From: Enterovibrio norvegicus_B
GTDB lineage: Bacteria > Pseudomonadota > Gammaproteobacteria > Enterobacterales > Vibrionaceae
Direction: 5' to 3'
DNA length: 64,000 bases
Assembly (NCBI RefSeq): GCF_002876705.1
Contig: NZ_MDAG01000057.1
Location: forward strand, 1-64,000
The notes below the pieces were generated by a model. That model was not told the origin of the DNA. It was given only the letters and a program-made list of their open reading frames with translations, and ran no database searches. A program made the position numbers and the translations under genes. The number at the start of each line of letters is the position of its first letter. Position 1 is the stretch's first letter. Of this stretch, positions 24,856 through 33,678 are shown piece after piece.

Positions 24856-25377
24856 GTGGCAATTATTCTCGGGATTGACCCGGGCTCGCGGATCACAGGC
24901 TACGGCGTGATCCGCCATCAAGGTAGACACCTTGAGTATCTTGGCAGTGGCTGCATTCGCACTGACTCGGAAGATTTGGCAGGACGACTCGGTCAAATTT
25001 TCGCAGGCGTCAGTGAAGTCATCACCCAATTTCAGCCAGATACTTTCGCCATTGAGCAAGTGTTCATGGCCCGCAACGCGGATTCAGCCTTAAAGCTGGG
25101 CCAAGCACGTGGCGCAGCCATGGTTGCAGCAGTGAATGCTAACTTGCCTGTGAGTGAGTATGCGGCGCGTCTCATCAAGCAATCGGTTGTTGGTAATGGC
25201 GGTGCCGATAAGAAGCAAGTGCAGCACATGGTTGTACACATGCTGAAATTGCCCTCCACACCACAAGCCGATGCCGCCGATGCGCTTGCAGTCGCTATCT
25301 GTCATGCCCACACCAACCACACGCTGGTGGCCATGGCAGGCAAAGCAACCAGCGCAAGGCGAGGGCGTTATCGCTAA
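24856..25377 (+). CDS. ruvC: Holliday junction endonuclease RuvC
   Basis: RuvC is the dimeric nuclease that cuts Holliday junctions moved by RuvAB. The 173-residue protein has the catalytic acidic residues in GIDPGSR (Asp7), AIEQVFMARN (Glu near 66) and DAADALAVAICH (Asp near 138 and 141). The start is GTG, giving MAIILGIDPG. Unlike in E. coli and many vibrios, ruvA and ruvB do not follow closely: they lie 9.5 kb downstream behind an accessory block, with their own LexA box. A terminator follows ruvC directly. Confidence 0.96.
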   Translation: MAIILGIDPGSRITGYGVIRHQGRHLEYLGSGCIRTDSEDLAGRLGQIFAGVSEVITQFQPDTFAIEQVFMARNADSALKLGQARGAAMVAAVNANLPVSEYAARLIKQSVVGNGGADKKQVQHMVVHMLKLPSTPQADAADALAVAICHAHTNHTLVAMAGKATSARRGRYR

Positions 25378-25400
25378 CCAATTTCATCCCTCATTTTAGA

Positions 25401-25425
25401 AAGCAGCTTAGGCTGCTTTTTTTGT
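25401..25425 (+). terminator. Terminator of yebC-ruvC
   Basis: The stem AAGCAGC / GCTGCTT with loop TTAG is followed by seven or more T, 24 bases after the ruvC stop. It isolates ruvC transcription from the downstream genes. Confidence 0.85.
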
Positions 25426-25596
25426 GTCTAGATTTAATGAAACAACACGTTTAACCCTTGGTAACAACACAGACCTATTCTCAGTGATAAGCGATTTTCT
25501 GATGTCGCTGTATGTCAGACTGGCACTGACCAAAGCATTAAGCTGAATAGAAATCATCATTTATTGTAATGAGTTGTAGAAAAGGACGGTCTAGTT

Positions 25597-25980
25597 ATGA
25601 GTCATGATTTGGAACAGATGAAGCAAAGCGCGATTGCGTTCTACAAAACCGCATATTTGGGAGAGCCTGCAAAAGCGGTAGAGCGTTATGTCGGGGATGA
25701 ATACATCCAACACAACCCGCTTGTAGGTGACGGTAAACAAGCATTTATCGACTACTTTGAGGAAATGGCGAGGGATTACCCCGAGAAAGACATTGAGTTT
25801 GTTCGTGCCATTGCACAAGGAGATTTAGTGTCACTTCATACGTTGCAAACATGGCCAGAGAATGTTCAATACGTCACCATGGATTTCTTCCGTTTTGATA
25901 GTAACGGCAAAATAGTAGAGCACTGGGATGCAATCCAAGAAGTGCCAGCCGAAACCAAAAATGGCAACACCATGTATTGA
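25597..25980 (+). CDS. NTF2/SnoaL-like protein
   Basis: The 127-residue protein is of the small cone-shaped NTF2-like (SnoaL/ester-cyclase) type, with YVGDEYIQHNPLVGDGKQAFIDYF and a C-terminal EHWDAIQEVP. Members include polyketide cyclases, isomerases and stress-related proteins, and the sequence does not show which. AAGGAC lies upstream of the ATG. It is the first gene after ruvC and is read toward a DoxX-like membrane protein 132 bases on; the two might be co-expressed. Confidence 0.8.
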   Translation: MSHDLEQMKQSAIAFYKTAYLGEPAKAVERYVGDEYIQHNPLVGDGKQAFIDYFEEMARDYPEKDIEFVRAIAQGDLVSLHTLQTWPENVQYVTMDFFRFDSNGKIVEHWDAIQEVPAETKNGNTMY

Positions 25981-26112
25981 GCATTTTTAGCCGATATAGA
26001 AAGTAAACAAGGATGTTAGGAAGCACATTTCTCACTTGGGGAAGTGGCGAAATATGTGTTCTTTCCTATCGTTAAAGTACTTAATTTCAGGGTGTTATAA
26101 GGCGGAATAATA

Positions 26113-26538
26113 ATGAAATATGTGAAATGGGGTTTGTGTATCTTCATCGCGTTTGTGTTTGTCCAATCGCTGTTCTTCAAGTTTACAGGTTCGCCAGAAA
26201 CCACATTTATTTTTGGCACATTGGGTGAGTGGTCTGGGCTTGCTTGGTTTGGTCAGTACGGCGCTTACATGGTGGGTATTGCTGAGCTTATCGCATCAAT
26301 TTTGCTGTTCACACGTCTACATGCACTAGGCGCGTTGATGGCGGTCGGCACCATGACCGGTGCAATTTTCTTCCACCTCTTCACGCCAATCGGCGTTGCG
26401 CAGCCTGCGTTTAATGAAGTGGGTGAAGTTGTCGGCAATGACGGTGGTACATTGTTTGTGATGGCGTGCTTGGTGTGGCTATCAGCGGCGTTTTTGCTGT
26501 ATCAATCACGCAATGGCGATCAAGAGCAAGTGGACTAA
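26113..26538 (+). CDS. DoxX-like four-helix membrane protein
   Basis: The 141-residue protein has about four hydrophobic segments (about residues 4-22, 45-66, 73-92 and 112-131), in the pattern of DoxX-family proteins. FKFTGSPET after the first helix and a Gly-rich centre fit this. It has no enzyme motif, and family roles are poorly defined (some link to redox or quinone processes). AAGGCGG lies upstream of the ATG. It follows the NTF2-like gene and is not closely linked to the ABC exporter. Confidence 0.7.
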   Translation: MKYVKWGLCIFIAFVFVQSLFFKFTGSPETTFIFGTLGEWSGLAWFGQYGAYMVGIAELIASILLFTRLHALGALMAVGTMTGAIFFHLFTPIGVAQPAFNEVGEVVGNDGGTLFVMACLVWLSAAFLLYQSRNGDQEQVD

Positions 26539-26626
26539 CGCTAGCCAACTAACGCGAAATTTTTACTGTCGAATGAATCGCCCCTTGGGTATTCGCGGTC
26601 GAACCTAACGAAGAAACACAATTTCG

Positions 26627-26664
26627 CCCCTGATATGGTCATAATTGGAGACACATATCAGGGG
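26627..26664. repeat. Inverted repeat upstream of the ABC exporter
   Basis: Perfect 11-bp arms CCCCTGATATG (26627-26637) and CATATCAGGGG (26654-26664) are separated by 16 bases. There is no T-run on the plus strand. It could be an operator or RNA hairpin 130 bp upstream of the exporter start. Confidence 0.5.
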
Positions 26665-26793
26665 TGAGTGTTTGAGACAATCCAAAAATAATCTTATCGA
26701 CCTTGATACGAAGTAGACAGTAATGCGTATAAACCTCAGCAACTTGAATTGGTTTGCGTATAGTAAGCACATTACTCGTAGAAAGGACTCGCC

Positions 26794-28581
26794 GTGCCAA
26801 CGTCCAATTTATCTTCTCCTCAAAGTACGCGTTCTGTTTTGACATGGATTGCGAGCTTTCTTGCGCCCTATCGTTCGCGTGTGATCGGTGCAGTATTCTT
26901 CCTCATGCTCGGTTCGCTCAGCTGGCTGGCTCTCGGCCAAGGCGTCAAACTCATCGTCGATGATGGGTTCTTGACGGGCAACGCATCGCGCCTTGATCAA
27001 ATGATGTTGGTGATCCTCGCGATTACCTTTGTCAGCGGTATTGCGACCTTCTTCCGTTTTTATCTTATGAGTTGGTTAGGTGAACGTGTCAGTGCAGATA
27101 TTCGCATTAAGGTTTACCAACAGCTCTTGCACCTATCCCCAACATTTTACGCCAAAGAACGCACGGGTGAGGTGATCAGCCGATTTACGGCAGATACGAC
27201 GTTACTGCAAACCGTGGTGGGGTCGAGCTTGTCGATGGCACTGCGATCTGCTGTTTCTGTCACAGGTGGCTTGATCATGATGGCAGTCACTAGCTTAACG
27301 TTAACGGGATTGGTGTTGTTAGCTGTGCCTGTCGTGTTGGTGCCCATTGGGGTGTTAGGGCGTAAAGTGCGCCAGTTAGCCAGAGTGAGCCAAGACAAGG
27401 TGGCGGATCTCGGATCGCACGTTGATGAAACCCTTCATGAAATACGCACGGTTCAATCTTATGGTCACGAAGAAGCCGACTCTGTGCATTTTTCTTCTCG
27501 TGTTGAAGCGGTAATGAGCGCAGCGAGATTGCGTATTCGCTACCGTGCTTCTTTAATGGCCTCTGTGGTATTGCTCAGCATTGTTGCCATCATTCTCGTC
27601 ACCTGGCTCGGCGCGTTAAATGTGTTGGATGGTTCGCTGACAGCAGGTCAGTTGTCTGCCTTTATGTTTTACGCCTTGCTGGTAGCAGGGGGCGTGGCAA
27701 CCATCAGTGAAGTCATTGGCGACATTCAACGTGCGGCGGGTGCAACAGAACGTTTGATAGAGCTTTCGCGCATGCAATCTGATATCCAAGACCCTGCGTC
27801 TCCGGTTGATTTTCCGGTGCATGCGAAAGGCAATCTGACGTTTTCTGATGTTTCATTTACCTATCCTGGTGATGAAAATCTTCCTGTCTTTTCATCACTG
27901 TCGTTTGATGTCAAAGCGGGTGAGCGTGTGGCCTTGGTTGGGCCAAGTGGTGCAGGGAAAAGCTCTGTATTTACGTTGCTTCAACGCTTTTTCGACATTC
28001 AACAAGGGCAAACCTTGTTAGACGGTGTGCCGCTGAAAGACATGTCGTTGAAATCGCTTCGTGACCAGTTTGCATTGGTGCCACAAGAGTCGGTAATTTT
28101 CGCAACCAACGTCTTAGAAAACGTGCGATATGGCGCGCCAGATGCGAGCGAAGAAAAAGTGATTGAAGCGTGCAAAGCGGCGCGTGCTCATGAATTCATT
28201 GAAGCCTTGCCTAACGGATATCATACAGAGCTTGGTGAGCGCGGAGTGCGTTTGTCGGGAGGGCAAAAACAGCGCATTTCCATTGCGCGCGCGATTCTGG
28301 CTGACCGTCCTATTTTGCTTTTAGATGAAGCAACCAGTGCATTGGATGCCGTTAGCGAGCATCAGGTGAAACAAGCTCTGGATACCTTGATGGAAGGGAA
28401 AACTTCGTTAGTGATTGCTCACCGTCTTGCAACTGTTGTGAATGCTGACCGTATTTTGGTGCTTGATGATGGTCAGTTAGTCGCAAGTGGCTCTCATCAG
28501 GAATTAATGGAAACCAGCGCTTTGTACCGTGAGTTTGCGTCGCTGCAACTTGTTGCCTCGGAAAGCACTATCGCCAAATAG
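26794..28581 (+). CDS. ABC exporter, fused membrane and ATPase domains
   Basis: The 595-residue half-transporter has an N-terminal six-helix membrane domain (about residues 25-320) and a C-terminal ATPase. The ATPase has Walker A GPSGAGKSS, the signature LSGGQKQRISIARAI, Walker B ILLLDEATSALD and the switch His in VIAHRLATV. It resembles the MsbA/multidrug-lipid exporter group and should work as a homodimer. The GTG start follows AAGGAC by 8 bases. The substrate cannot be read from sequence. It is monocistronic as far as visible: the next gene starts 248 bases later. Confidence 0.92.
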   Translation: MPTSNLSSPQSTRSVLTWIASFLAPYRSRVIGAVFFLMLGSLSWLALGQGVKLIVDDGFLTGNASRLDQMMLVILAITFVSGIATFFRFYLMSWLGERVSADIRIKVYQQLLHLSPTFYAKERTGEVISRFTADTTLLQTVVGSSLSMALRSAVSVTGGLIMMAVTSLTLTGLVLLAVPVVLVPIGVLGRKVRQLARVSQDKVADLGSHVDETLHEIRTVQSYGHEEADSVHFSSRVEAVMSAARLRIRYRASLMASVVLLSIVAIILVTWLGALNVLDGSLTAGQLSAFMFYALLVAGGVATISEVIGDIQRAAGATERLIELSRMQSDIQDPASPVDFPVHAKGNLTFSDVSFTYPGDENLPVFSSLSFDVKAGERVALVGPSGAGKSSVFTLLQRFFDIQQGQTLLDGVPLKDMSLKSLRDQFALVPQESVIFATNVLENVRYGAPDASEEKVIEACKAARAHEFIEALPNGYHTELGERGVRLSGGQKQRISIARAILADRPILLLDEATSALDAVSEHQVKQALDTLMEGKTSLVIAHRLATVVNADRILVLDDGQLVASGSHQELMETSALYREFASLQLVASESTIAK

Positions 28582-28829
28582 TGTGATGTTGCTGTCCGTA
28601 CGCTAAGTGAATAGCGCGGCGACAATTGCCGCGTGCATTGCATTGCGATACCGGATAAATGTTGAAGATTTTCTCGCATCGAGATATGCATTCAAGTGCG
28701 TTGCAGTGACTTTGTTGTACCTTGTTGAGTCTGATGGAGTAGCGAAGGACGGGTAGCGTTGGTTTATTCCAAAGTTGCTTGAGTAAAAGCTGTCCACGAA
28801 ACGTATAGAATAATCACAAGGGAAGTAAC

Positions 28830-28988
28830 ATGAAGAAAATGTTCGCTATGTTAGCGGTAGTATTTTTTGTCGCGGGTTGTTCACCAGAAGTTGGTAGTGA
28901 CGATTGGTGCAAAGAACTAAAAGAAAAGCCAAAGGGTGATTGGTCCGCCAATGAAGCAACAGATTTCGCTAAGCACTGTGTGTTCTAA
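28830..28988 (+). CDS. Small DUF3012-type lipoprotein
   Basis: This 52-residue protein has a lipoprotein signal peptide ending in VAGC (Cys17) and a short mature part, SPEVGSDDWCKELKEKPKGD, with WSANEATDFAKHC near the end. That pattern fits the DUF3012 family of small envelope lipoproteins as I recall it. The ATG at 28830 has AGGGAAG upstream. Two further cysteines in the mature part may pair. Function is unknown. A strong terminator follows. Confidence 0.85.
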   Translation: MKKMFAMLAVVFFVAGCSPEVGSDDWCKELKEKPKGDWSANEATDFAKHCVF

Positions 28989-29010
28989 GCGTGACGTTTT
29001 CGGTATTTAG

Positions 29011-29040
29011 AAAAGGTAGGGTTTGTACCCTACCTTTTTT
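29011..29040. terminator. Bidirectional terminator between the DUF3012 gene and deoD
   Basis: A perfect 12-bp stem AAAAGGTAGGGT / ACCCTACCTTTT has loop TTGT and T-runs on both strands. It lies between convergent genes. Confidence 0.88.
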
Positions 29041-29070
29041 CTTTTCTGATGCTGAATCACCGAGGGGAGA

Positions 29071-29781
29071 TTACAACGAAACCGCTGTGTCTAACGCCAA
29101 ATCTATCATGTCGTTTAGCGTGGTAACGCGATCTTCTGCGCTTAACCCTTCGTGACGAATGATGTGGTCGGTGACGGTGCAGATCGCCAGTGCACGAACA
29201 CCAAACTCTGCCGCCAAGCTATATAAAGCGCTCACTTCCATCTCCACGCCATATACGCCGTATTTCGCAAGCAGAGGATAGAAATCTTCATCAGGACGGT
29301 AGAACATATCTGATGAGAAAACGTTACCGACTTTGGTAGACAGCTGTTTTTCTTTCGCTAAATCAACAGCCGTGCGCAGCATGTCGAAGTTAGCCAGCGC
29401 TGCGAAGTCATGGTCGCGCAGGCGGGTACGGTTCATTTTAGAATCGGTCGATGCGCCCATGGCGATCACCAGGTCCATCAATTGAACGTCGTCATGGATC
29501 GCACCACAGCTACCAATACGGATAAGGTTCTTCACGCCGTAATGGTTGATCAGCTCATGAATATAGATAGACGCGGATGGTGCGCCCATGCCATGGCCCA
29601 TGACAGACAGCTTTTTGCCTTTGTAGAAGCCAGTGAAACCTAGCATGCCGCGAACATCTGTTACTTGAACAGCATCTTGAAGGAAGTTCTCTGCAATGTA
29701 TTTCGCACGTTGCGGATCGCCCGGCATTAGGATGGTTTCTGCAAAATCGCCTGGGTTGGCATTGATGTGTGGTGTTGCCAT
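29071..29781 (-). CDS. deoD: Purine-nucleoside phosphorylase DeoD
   Basis: DeoD splits purine nucleosides with phosphate into base and (deoxy)ribose-1-phosphate. The 236-residue length and the sequence MATPHINANPGDFAETILMPGDPQRA are typical, with MGHGMGAPSASIYIHEL and the TVTDHI segment of the active site. I chose ATG 29781 (TAGGAG upstream). A longer frame to 29874 would run through the divergent promoter and adds non-homologous residues. It is divergent from a YeiL-like regulator and near nupC; a shared palindrome suggests common control. Confidence 0.95.
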   Translation of the reverse strand: MATPHINANPGDFAETILMPGDPQRAKYIAENFLQDAVQVTDVRGMLGFTGFYKGKKLSVMGHGMGAPSASIYIHELINHYGVKNLIRIGSCGAIHDDVQLMDLVIAMGASTDSKMNRTRLRDHDFAALANFDMLRTAVDLAKEKQLSTKVGNVFSSDMFYRPDEDFYPLLAKYGVYGVEMEVSALYSLAAEFGVRALAICTVTDHIIRHEGLSAEDRVTTLNDMIDLALDTAVSL

Positions 29782-29844
29782 TTTAACTCCTAAAAGATAA
29801 TGTTGTGCCGCGCTCACTCTAGGGGGTAGAGCGCCACATAAAAA

Positions 29845-29856
29845 GGACACTTGTCC
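29845..29856. promoter_or_regulatory. Shared palindrome GGACACTTGTCC (deoD/regulator side)
   Basis: This 12-bp palindrome-like site lies 64 bases before deoD and 92 before the YeiL-like gene. Its exact reverse complement occurs at 30676-30687 upstream of nupC. The two copies flank the Crp/Fnr-type gene, making them good candidates for its binding sites. Confidence 0.6.
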
Positions 29857-29948
29857 GTATCCAAACCTATCCATGCCACAAAATGGAGCTTTGCCTTAGC
29901 GACTCACGGAAAAGAGTCATTCATGGTCAATGATGAATCTTTTACCTT

Positions 29949-30596
29949 ATGTCTTTGCAGGCTCAATCTTCGCTTTATCACACTCTTTTGGCATTGCCTT
30001 GTTGTCGACCTTTCAGGTTTCATGTGGGTGAGACGTTTCTCACTCAAGGGGAAACGAGCCACTCTTTATATCTGGTGCATGACTGTGATTTCTCTGTGTC
30101 ATACCTCACTCCAACGGGGAAGCGCTATATCGTTAGCTCACAGAAGGGATTTACCGGTGTTCTGGGGGAGATGGAAGTGTGTCGACCTGAAGGACGTTAC
30201 GTCTTTTCGGTGACCGCCTTATCGTCCGGCAGTGGTTTTCAGATCAGTCGCCAAAAACTGATCGAGGCGCTGGCAGCAGACCCTAACTTGGGGCTGACTT
30301 TTATTCAGTTAGTCTCAGCACGGTATGAAGAGTCTATTGGTCATACGTTGAACAATCTGCTGTATAGCCTGCGTTTTAACATTATTCGTCATTTGCTGAA
30401 AAAATCAGAATTGGCGAACGGAGACTGGTTTGAGTTTAAAACCGATCAACATGCCGGTGAGTTAGGTTCAACGCCGAGGGCGTTTCGTCGCGTGATGAAA
30501 GACTTGGTGGACGAAGGTGTTGTCGATAAGAAGCGCACCTCTTACCGTGTGGCAATGCCTGACGCATTAGCGGCAGAGCTTGAGGCTGTGAGTTAG
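29949..30596 (+). CDS. YeiL-like Crp/Fnr-family regulator
   Basis: The 215-residue protein has an N-terminal cyclic-nucleotide-binding-like beta-barrel (about residues 20-115; FHVGETFLTQGETSHSLYLVHDCDFSV, GVLGEMEV) and a C-terminal Crp-type helix-turn-helix (ELGSTPRAFRRVMKDLVDEGVV). The order resembles E. coli YeiL, which also neighbours nucleoside genes. The start is ATG 29949, the only plausible one after an in-frame stop, though its ribosome-binding site is weak. It sits between deoD (divergent) and nupC, with an identical palindrome before both. I infer that it controls nucleoside salvage. Confidence 0.82.
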   Translation: MSLQAQSSLYHTLLALPCCRPFRFHVGETFLTQGETSHSLYLVHDCDFSVSYLTPTGKRYIVSSQKGFTGVLGEMEVCRPEGRYVFSVTALSSGSGFQISRQKLIEALAADPNLGLTFIQLVSARYEESIGHTLNNLLYSLRFNIIRHLLKKSELANGDWFEFKTDQHAGELGSTPRAFRRVMKDLVDEGVVDKKRTSYRVAMPDALAAELEAVS

Positions 30597-30675
30597 CAAA
30601 CGTTTTCGTAATTAATGACAATCCTCTCAGTTTCGCACTTCTCTTCATGGTTTCTGGCGAAGCAATAGCCAAAAG

Positions 30676-30687
30676 GGACAAGTGTCC
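30676..30687. promoter_or_regulatory. Shared palindrome GGACAAGTGTCC (nupC side)
   Basis: This is the exact reverse complement of the site at 29845-29856. It is placed 104 bases before nupC and 79 bases after the YeiL-like gene. Confidence 0.6.
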
Positions 30688-30791
30688 TTCTTTTCATTCT
30701 GCACCAGCGATACAAATCCGCTGGTTGCAGCACACCCTTTGTGTTCTGCCTTTTTTCTCCTCCTGTCCGCACTTTAGAGAGAACGCAGTTT

Positions 30792-32024
30792 ATGAGCATT
30801 TTGATGAGTCTCATTGGTATGGCATCCCTGATCGGTATCGCCATTTTGCTTTCCAATAACCGTAAGAAGATTAACGTTCGTACCGTTGCTGGTGCGCTTG
30901 TCATTCAAGTCGCCTTTGGTGCGTTTGTTATGTACGTACCGTTTGGACAGGCCATGTTGCAAGGCATCGCAAATGGCGTCGGCAGCGTTATTAATTACGC
31001 GAATGACGGCCTGAGTTTTACCTTTGGTGATCTCGCTAACTACAAAGTGGGCTTTGTTTTCGTTATCAACGTGCTTTGCGTTGTGATTTTTATTTCTGCG
31101 CTTATCTCTGTGTTGTATTACCTCAAAATCATGCAGAAAGTGATCGCAGTCATCGGCGGTGCGCTACAAAAAGTGTTGGGCACAAGCCATGCCGAATCTA
31201 TGTCAGCAACGGCCAACATCTTTGTCGGGCCAATTGAAGCCCCCTCGCTGGTTCGCCCGTTTGTACCTAGCATGACGCGCTCTGAGTTATTCGCCGTGAT
31301 GGCAGGTGGCTTAGCGTCGGTGGCAGGTGGCACCATGGTCGGTTACATCAATCTCGGTATTGATGTGAAATACATTCTGACGGCATGTTTTATGACAGCA
31401 CCTGCGGGCTTGTTGTTTGCGAAACTCATGTACCCAGAAACGGATACACCGAAGAAAAACCTCGATAAGATCATTGAGAAAAGTGATGACCAGCCTGATT
31501 CATTGCTTGATGCGATCACACAAGGGTCGATGATTGGACTTCAACAAGTGGCGTGTGTAACAGCGTTACTGATTTCATTTGTTGCGCTCACCGCATTACT
31601 GAACGGCATTATCGGTAGCCTTGCTGCGCTGGTAGGCTTTGACGGTGTGACGGTGCAATTATTGGTGGGTTACTTGTTATCACCGCTAGCATTTTTATTG
31701 GGTGTGCCATGGGATGAGGCAGTAACAGCGGCTTCGTTGATTGGTCAGAAGATCGTGATTAACGAATTCGTGGCTTACGTGAGCTTCCTTGATGTGGCTG
31801 ACCAGCTTTCAGATAAAACCCAAGCCATCATTATTTTCGCATTGTGTGGTTTTGCGAACATCGGTTCATTGGCCATGGTGATTGGCGGGCTCAGCGCCAT
31901 GTGTCCTGATCGCCGAAAAGAACTGAGCAAAATTGGTGGTCGAGCGCTTATCGCCGCAATTTTGGCGAACTTGATGAGCGGTACCGTGGCTGGTTTGTTG
32001 GTGTCTATCGGCGGGTATATCTAA
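30792..32024 (+). CDS. nupC: Concentrative nucleoside transporter, NupC family
   Basis: The 410-residue inner-membrane protein is a CNT-type nucleoside symporter. It has the N-terminal helices, FVGPIEAPSLVRPFVPSMTRSELFAVMAGG in the conserved core, and the C-terminal NEFVAYVSF / CGFANIGSLAMVIGG motifs of the family. It imports nucleosides with protons or sodium. I chose ATG 30792 because MSILMSLIGMASLIGIAILLS begins with a membrane helix as in relatives. It works with DeoD next door, and the palindrome shared with deoD suggests co-regulation. NupC and NupX are not separable here. Confidence 0.92.
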   Translation: MSILMSLIGMASLIGIAILLSNNRKKINVRTVAGALVIQVAFGAFVMYVPFGQAMLQGIANGVGSVINYANDGLSFTFGDLANYKVGFVFVINVLCVVIFISALISVLYYLKIMQKVIAVIGGALQKVLGTSHAESMSATANIFVGPIEAPSLVRPFVPSMTRSELFAVMAGGLASVAGGTMVGYINLGIDVKYILTACFMTAPAGLLFAKLMYPETDTPKKNLDKIIEKSDDQPDSLLDAITQGSMIGLQQVACVTALLISFVALTALLNGIIGSLAALVGFDGVTVQLLVGYLLSPLAFLLGVPWDEAVTAASLIGQKIVINEFVAYVSFLDVADQLSDKTQAIIIFALCGFANIGSLAMVIGGLSAMCPDRRKELSKIGGRALIAAILANLMSGTVAGLLVSIGGYI

Positions 32025-32054
32025 CGCTTTTTGTTTTCGAACCGCGTGAATAGT

Positions 32055-32083
32055 GAAAAGCGAGCATGGCTCGCTTTTCTGCG
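32055..32083 (+). terminator. Terminator of nupC
   Basis: A perfect 11-bp stem GAAAAGCGAGC / GCTCGCTTTTC has loop ATG. It lies 31 bases after the nupC stop. Confidence 0.8.
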
Positions 32084-32238
32084 TTTAGGGAGAGAGAAAA
32101 GAAATAAGCATATCGATGCTCATGGCGTATTTAATAACAATACCAACACTAAATGTGCTGTGAGGTGATCGTGAACGTGGTTAACCCCGTTACAACCTAG
32201 AACCGTGTCACCCCATGACACAGATTTAGGAGGCGAGA

Positions 32239-33678
32239 ATGTCAGAACTCGCGATAGACCTTGCTCGGATACAATTCGCATTTACTGTGTCCTTTCACAT
32301 CATCTTCCCCGCCTTTTCTATTGGGCTTGCCAGTTACATTACGGTGCTTGAAGCGCTGCACCTTAAAACGCGGGACCACCAGTATTTGGAACTCTCTAAG
32401 TATTGGACCAAGATTTTCGCGGTGACCTTCGGCATGGGGGTCGTCAGCGGCATTGTTATGAGCTACCAATTCGGGACCAATTGGGGGGTGTTTTCTGACA
32501 AAACCGGCCCCGTACTTGGCCCCTTGATGGGATATGAAGTGCTCACGGCGTTTTTCTTGGAGGCGGGTTTTCTCGGTATCATGCTTTTTGGACGTGGGCG
32601 AGTGGGAGAAAAGCTGCATTTTCTCGCTACAGCAACCGTGGCATTCGGCACCTTGCTCTCCGCGACCTGGATTTTAGCGGTAAATAGCTGGATGCAAACG
32701 CCAGCAGGTTTCGCATACAACGATTTAGGTCAATTTATTGTCACCTCCTGGTGGGACGTGATTTTTAATCCATCCTTCCCATATCGCTTAGTTCATATGG
32801 TTATCGCCGCGTATTTGACGACAGCCTTTGTCGTCGCGGGTGTGGGTGCGTGGCATTTATTGAAAGCGCCGCACAATGAACTGGCGCGTATCAGTTTTTC
32901 CATGGGTATGTGGATGGCGGTATTGGTGACACCGATTCAAATCGTTGCTGGTGACTTGCACGGTCTAAATACGCTTGAGCATCAGCCAATGAAAGTGGCA
33001 GCGATGGAAGGCCATTTCGAGACACAAAAAGGTGCGCCGTTGATTCTGTTTGGTCTTCCGAATGAAGAAACAGAAACTATCGATTACAAAGTCGCGATTC
33101 CTTACCTCGGTAGCATCATTCTGACACACAAAGTCGACGGTGAAATCAAAGGGCTGAAGTCAGTACCTAAAGAGGAGAGACCACCTGTGGCTATCGTCTT
33201 TTGGAGTTTTCGCATCATGGTGGCGATCGGTTTTCTGATGCTGGCCATCGGTCTGATTTCGGTGTGGCTGCGACGTAAGAAAGCCCTCTATGAAACGCCT
33301 TGGTTTTTGAAGCTCTGTGTATGGAGTGCACCGTGTGGGTTTGTGGCGATACTGTCAGGCTGGATCACCACGGAAGTAGGGCGTCAGCCTTACACCGTTT
33401 ATGGACTGCTCACCACGGCAGAATCTGTTTCTCCGATTGATGCCAGTGCTGTTGGCGCTTCGTTGGCGGTGTTTGTGGTGGTGTATTTCGCGATATTTGG
33501 TGCGGGTATCTACTACTTACTGAAGCTCATGCGTAAATCCCCAAGTAAATATGAGCAAGACATGGATGTGCGTGTGGTGACGAGGTTGTCCCACGGGCAG
33601 CTCGGAAAGGATAAAGACGGAAACCCTATTGCCGCTCCTCTGGGGCCAGAGGATCCACACGCAGGGGAGGAGAGATAA
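32239..33678 (+). CDS. cioA: bd-type quinol oxidase subunit I, CioA-like
   Basis: This 479-residue integral membrane protein is subunit I of a bd-type quinol oxidase and carries the haems. His20 in SFHIIFPAF is the expected haem ligand, and GRQPYTVYGLL lies near the end. Compared with the second bd oxidase at 37907 it has a short quinol loop (no insert around residues 310-390) and is of the cyanide-insensitive (CioA) group. AGGAGGCGAG is a strong ribosome-binding site. The stop overlaps the next start by one base, so CioA and CioB are coupled. Confidence 0.93.
   Translation: MSELAIDLARIQFAFTVSFHIIFPAFSIGLASYITVLEALHLKTRDHQYLELSKYWTKIFAVTFGMGVVSGIVMSYQFGTNWGVFSDKTGPVLGPLMGYEVLTAFFLEAGFLGIMLFGRGRVGEKLHFLATATVAFGTLLSATWILAVNSWMQTPAGFAYNDLGQFIVTSWWDVIFNPSFPYRLVHMVIAAYLTTAFVVAGVGAWHLLKAPHNELARISFSMGMWMAVLVTPIQIVAGDLHGLNTLEHQPMKVAAMEGHFETQKGAPLILFGLPNEETETIDYKVAIPYLGSIILTHKVDGEIKGLKSVPKEERPPVAIVFWSFRIMVAIGFLMLAIGLISVWLRRKKALYETPWFLKLCVWSAPCGFVAILSGWITTEVGRQPYTVYGLLTTAESVSPIDASAVGASLAVFVVVYFAIFGAGIYYLLKLMRKSPSKYEQDMDVRVVTRLSHGQLGKDKDGNPIAAPLGPEDPHAGEER

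Noticed and set aside
28605..28640. GCGCGGC...GCCGCG hairpin after the ABC exporter as terminator
   Set aside because: The stem is short and no T-run follows on the plus strand, so I do not list it as a terminator.
29851..30213. 120-codon frame overlapping the YeiL-like gene
   Set aside because: It is in another frame of the regulator gene and lacks any domain; the 29949 frame has a clear Crp-type fold.
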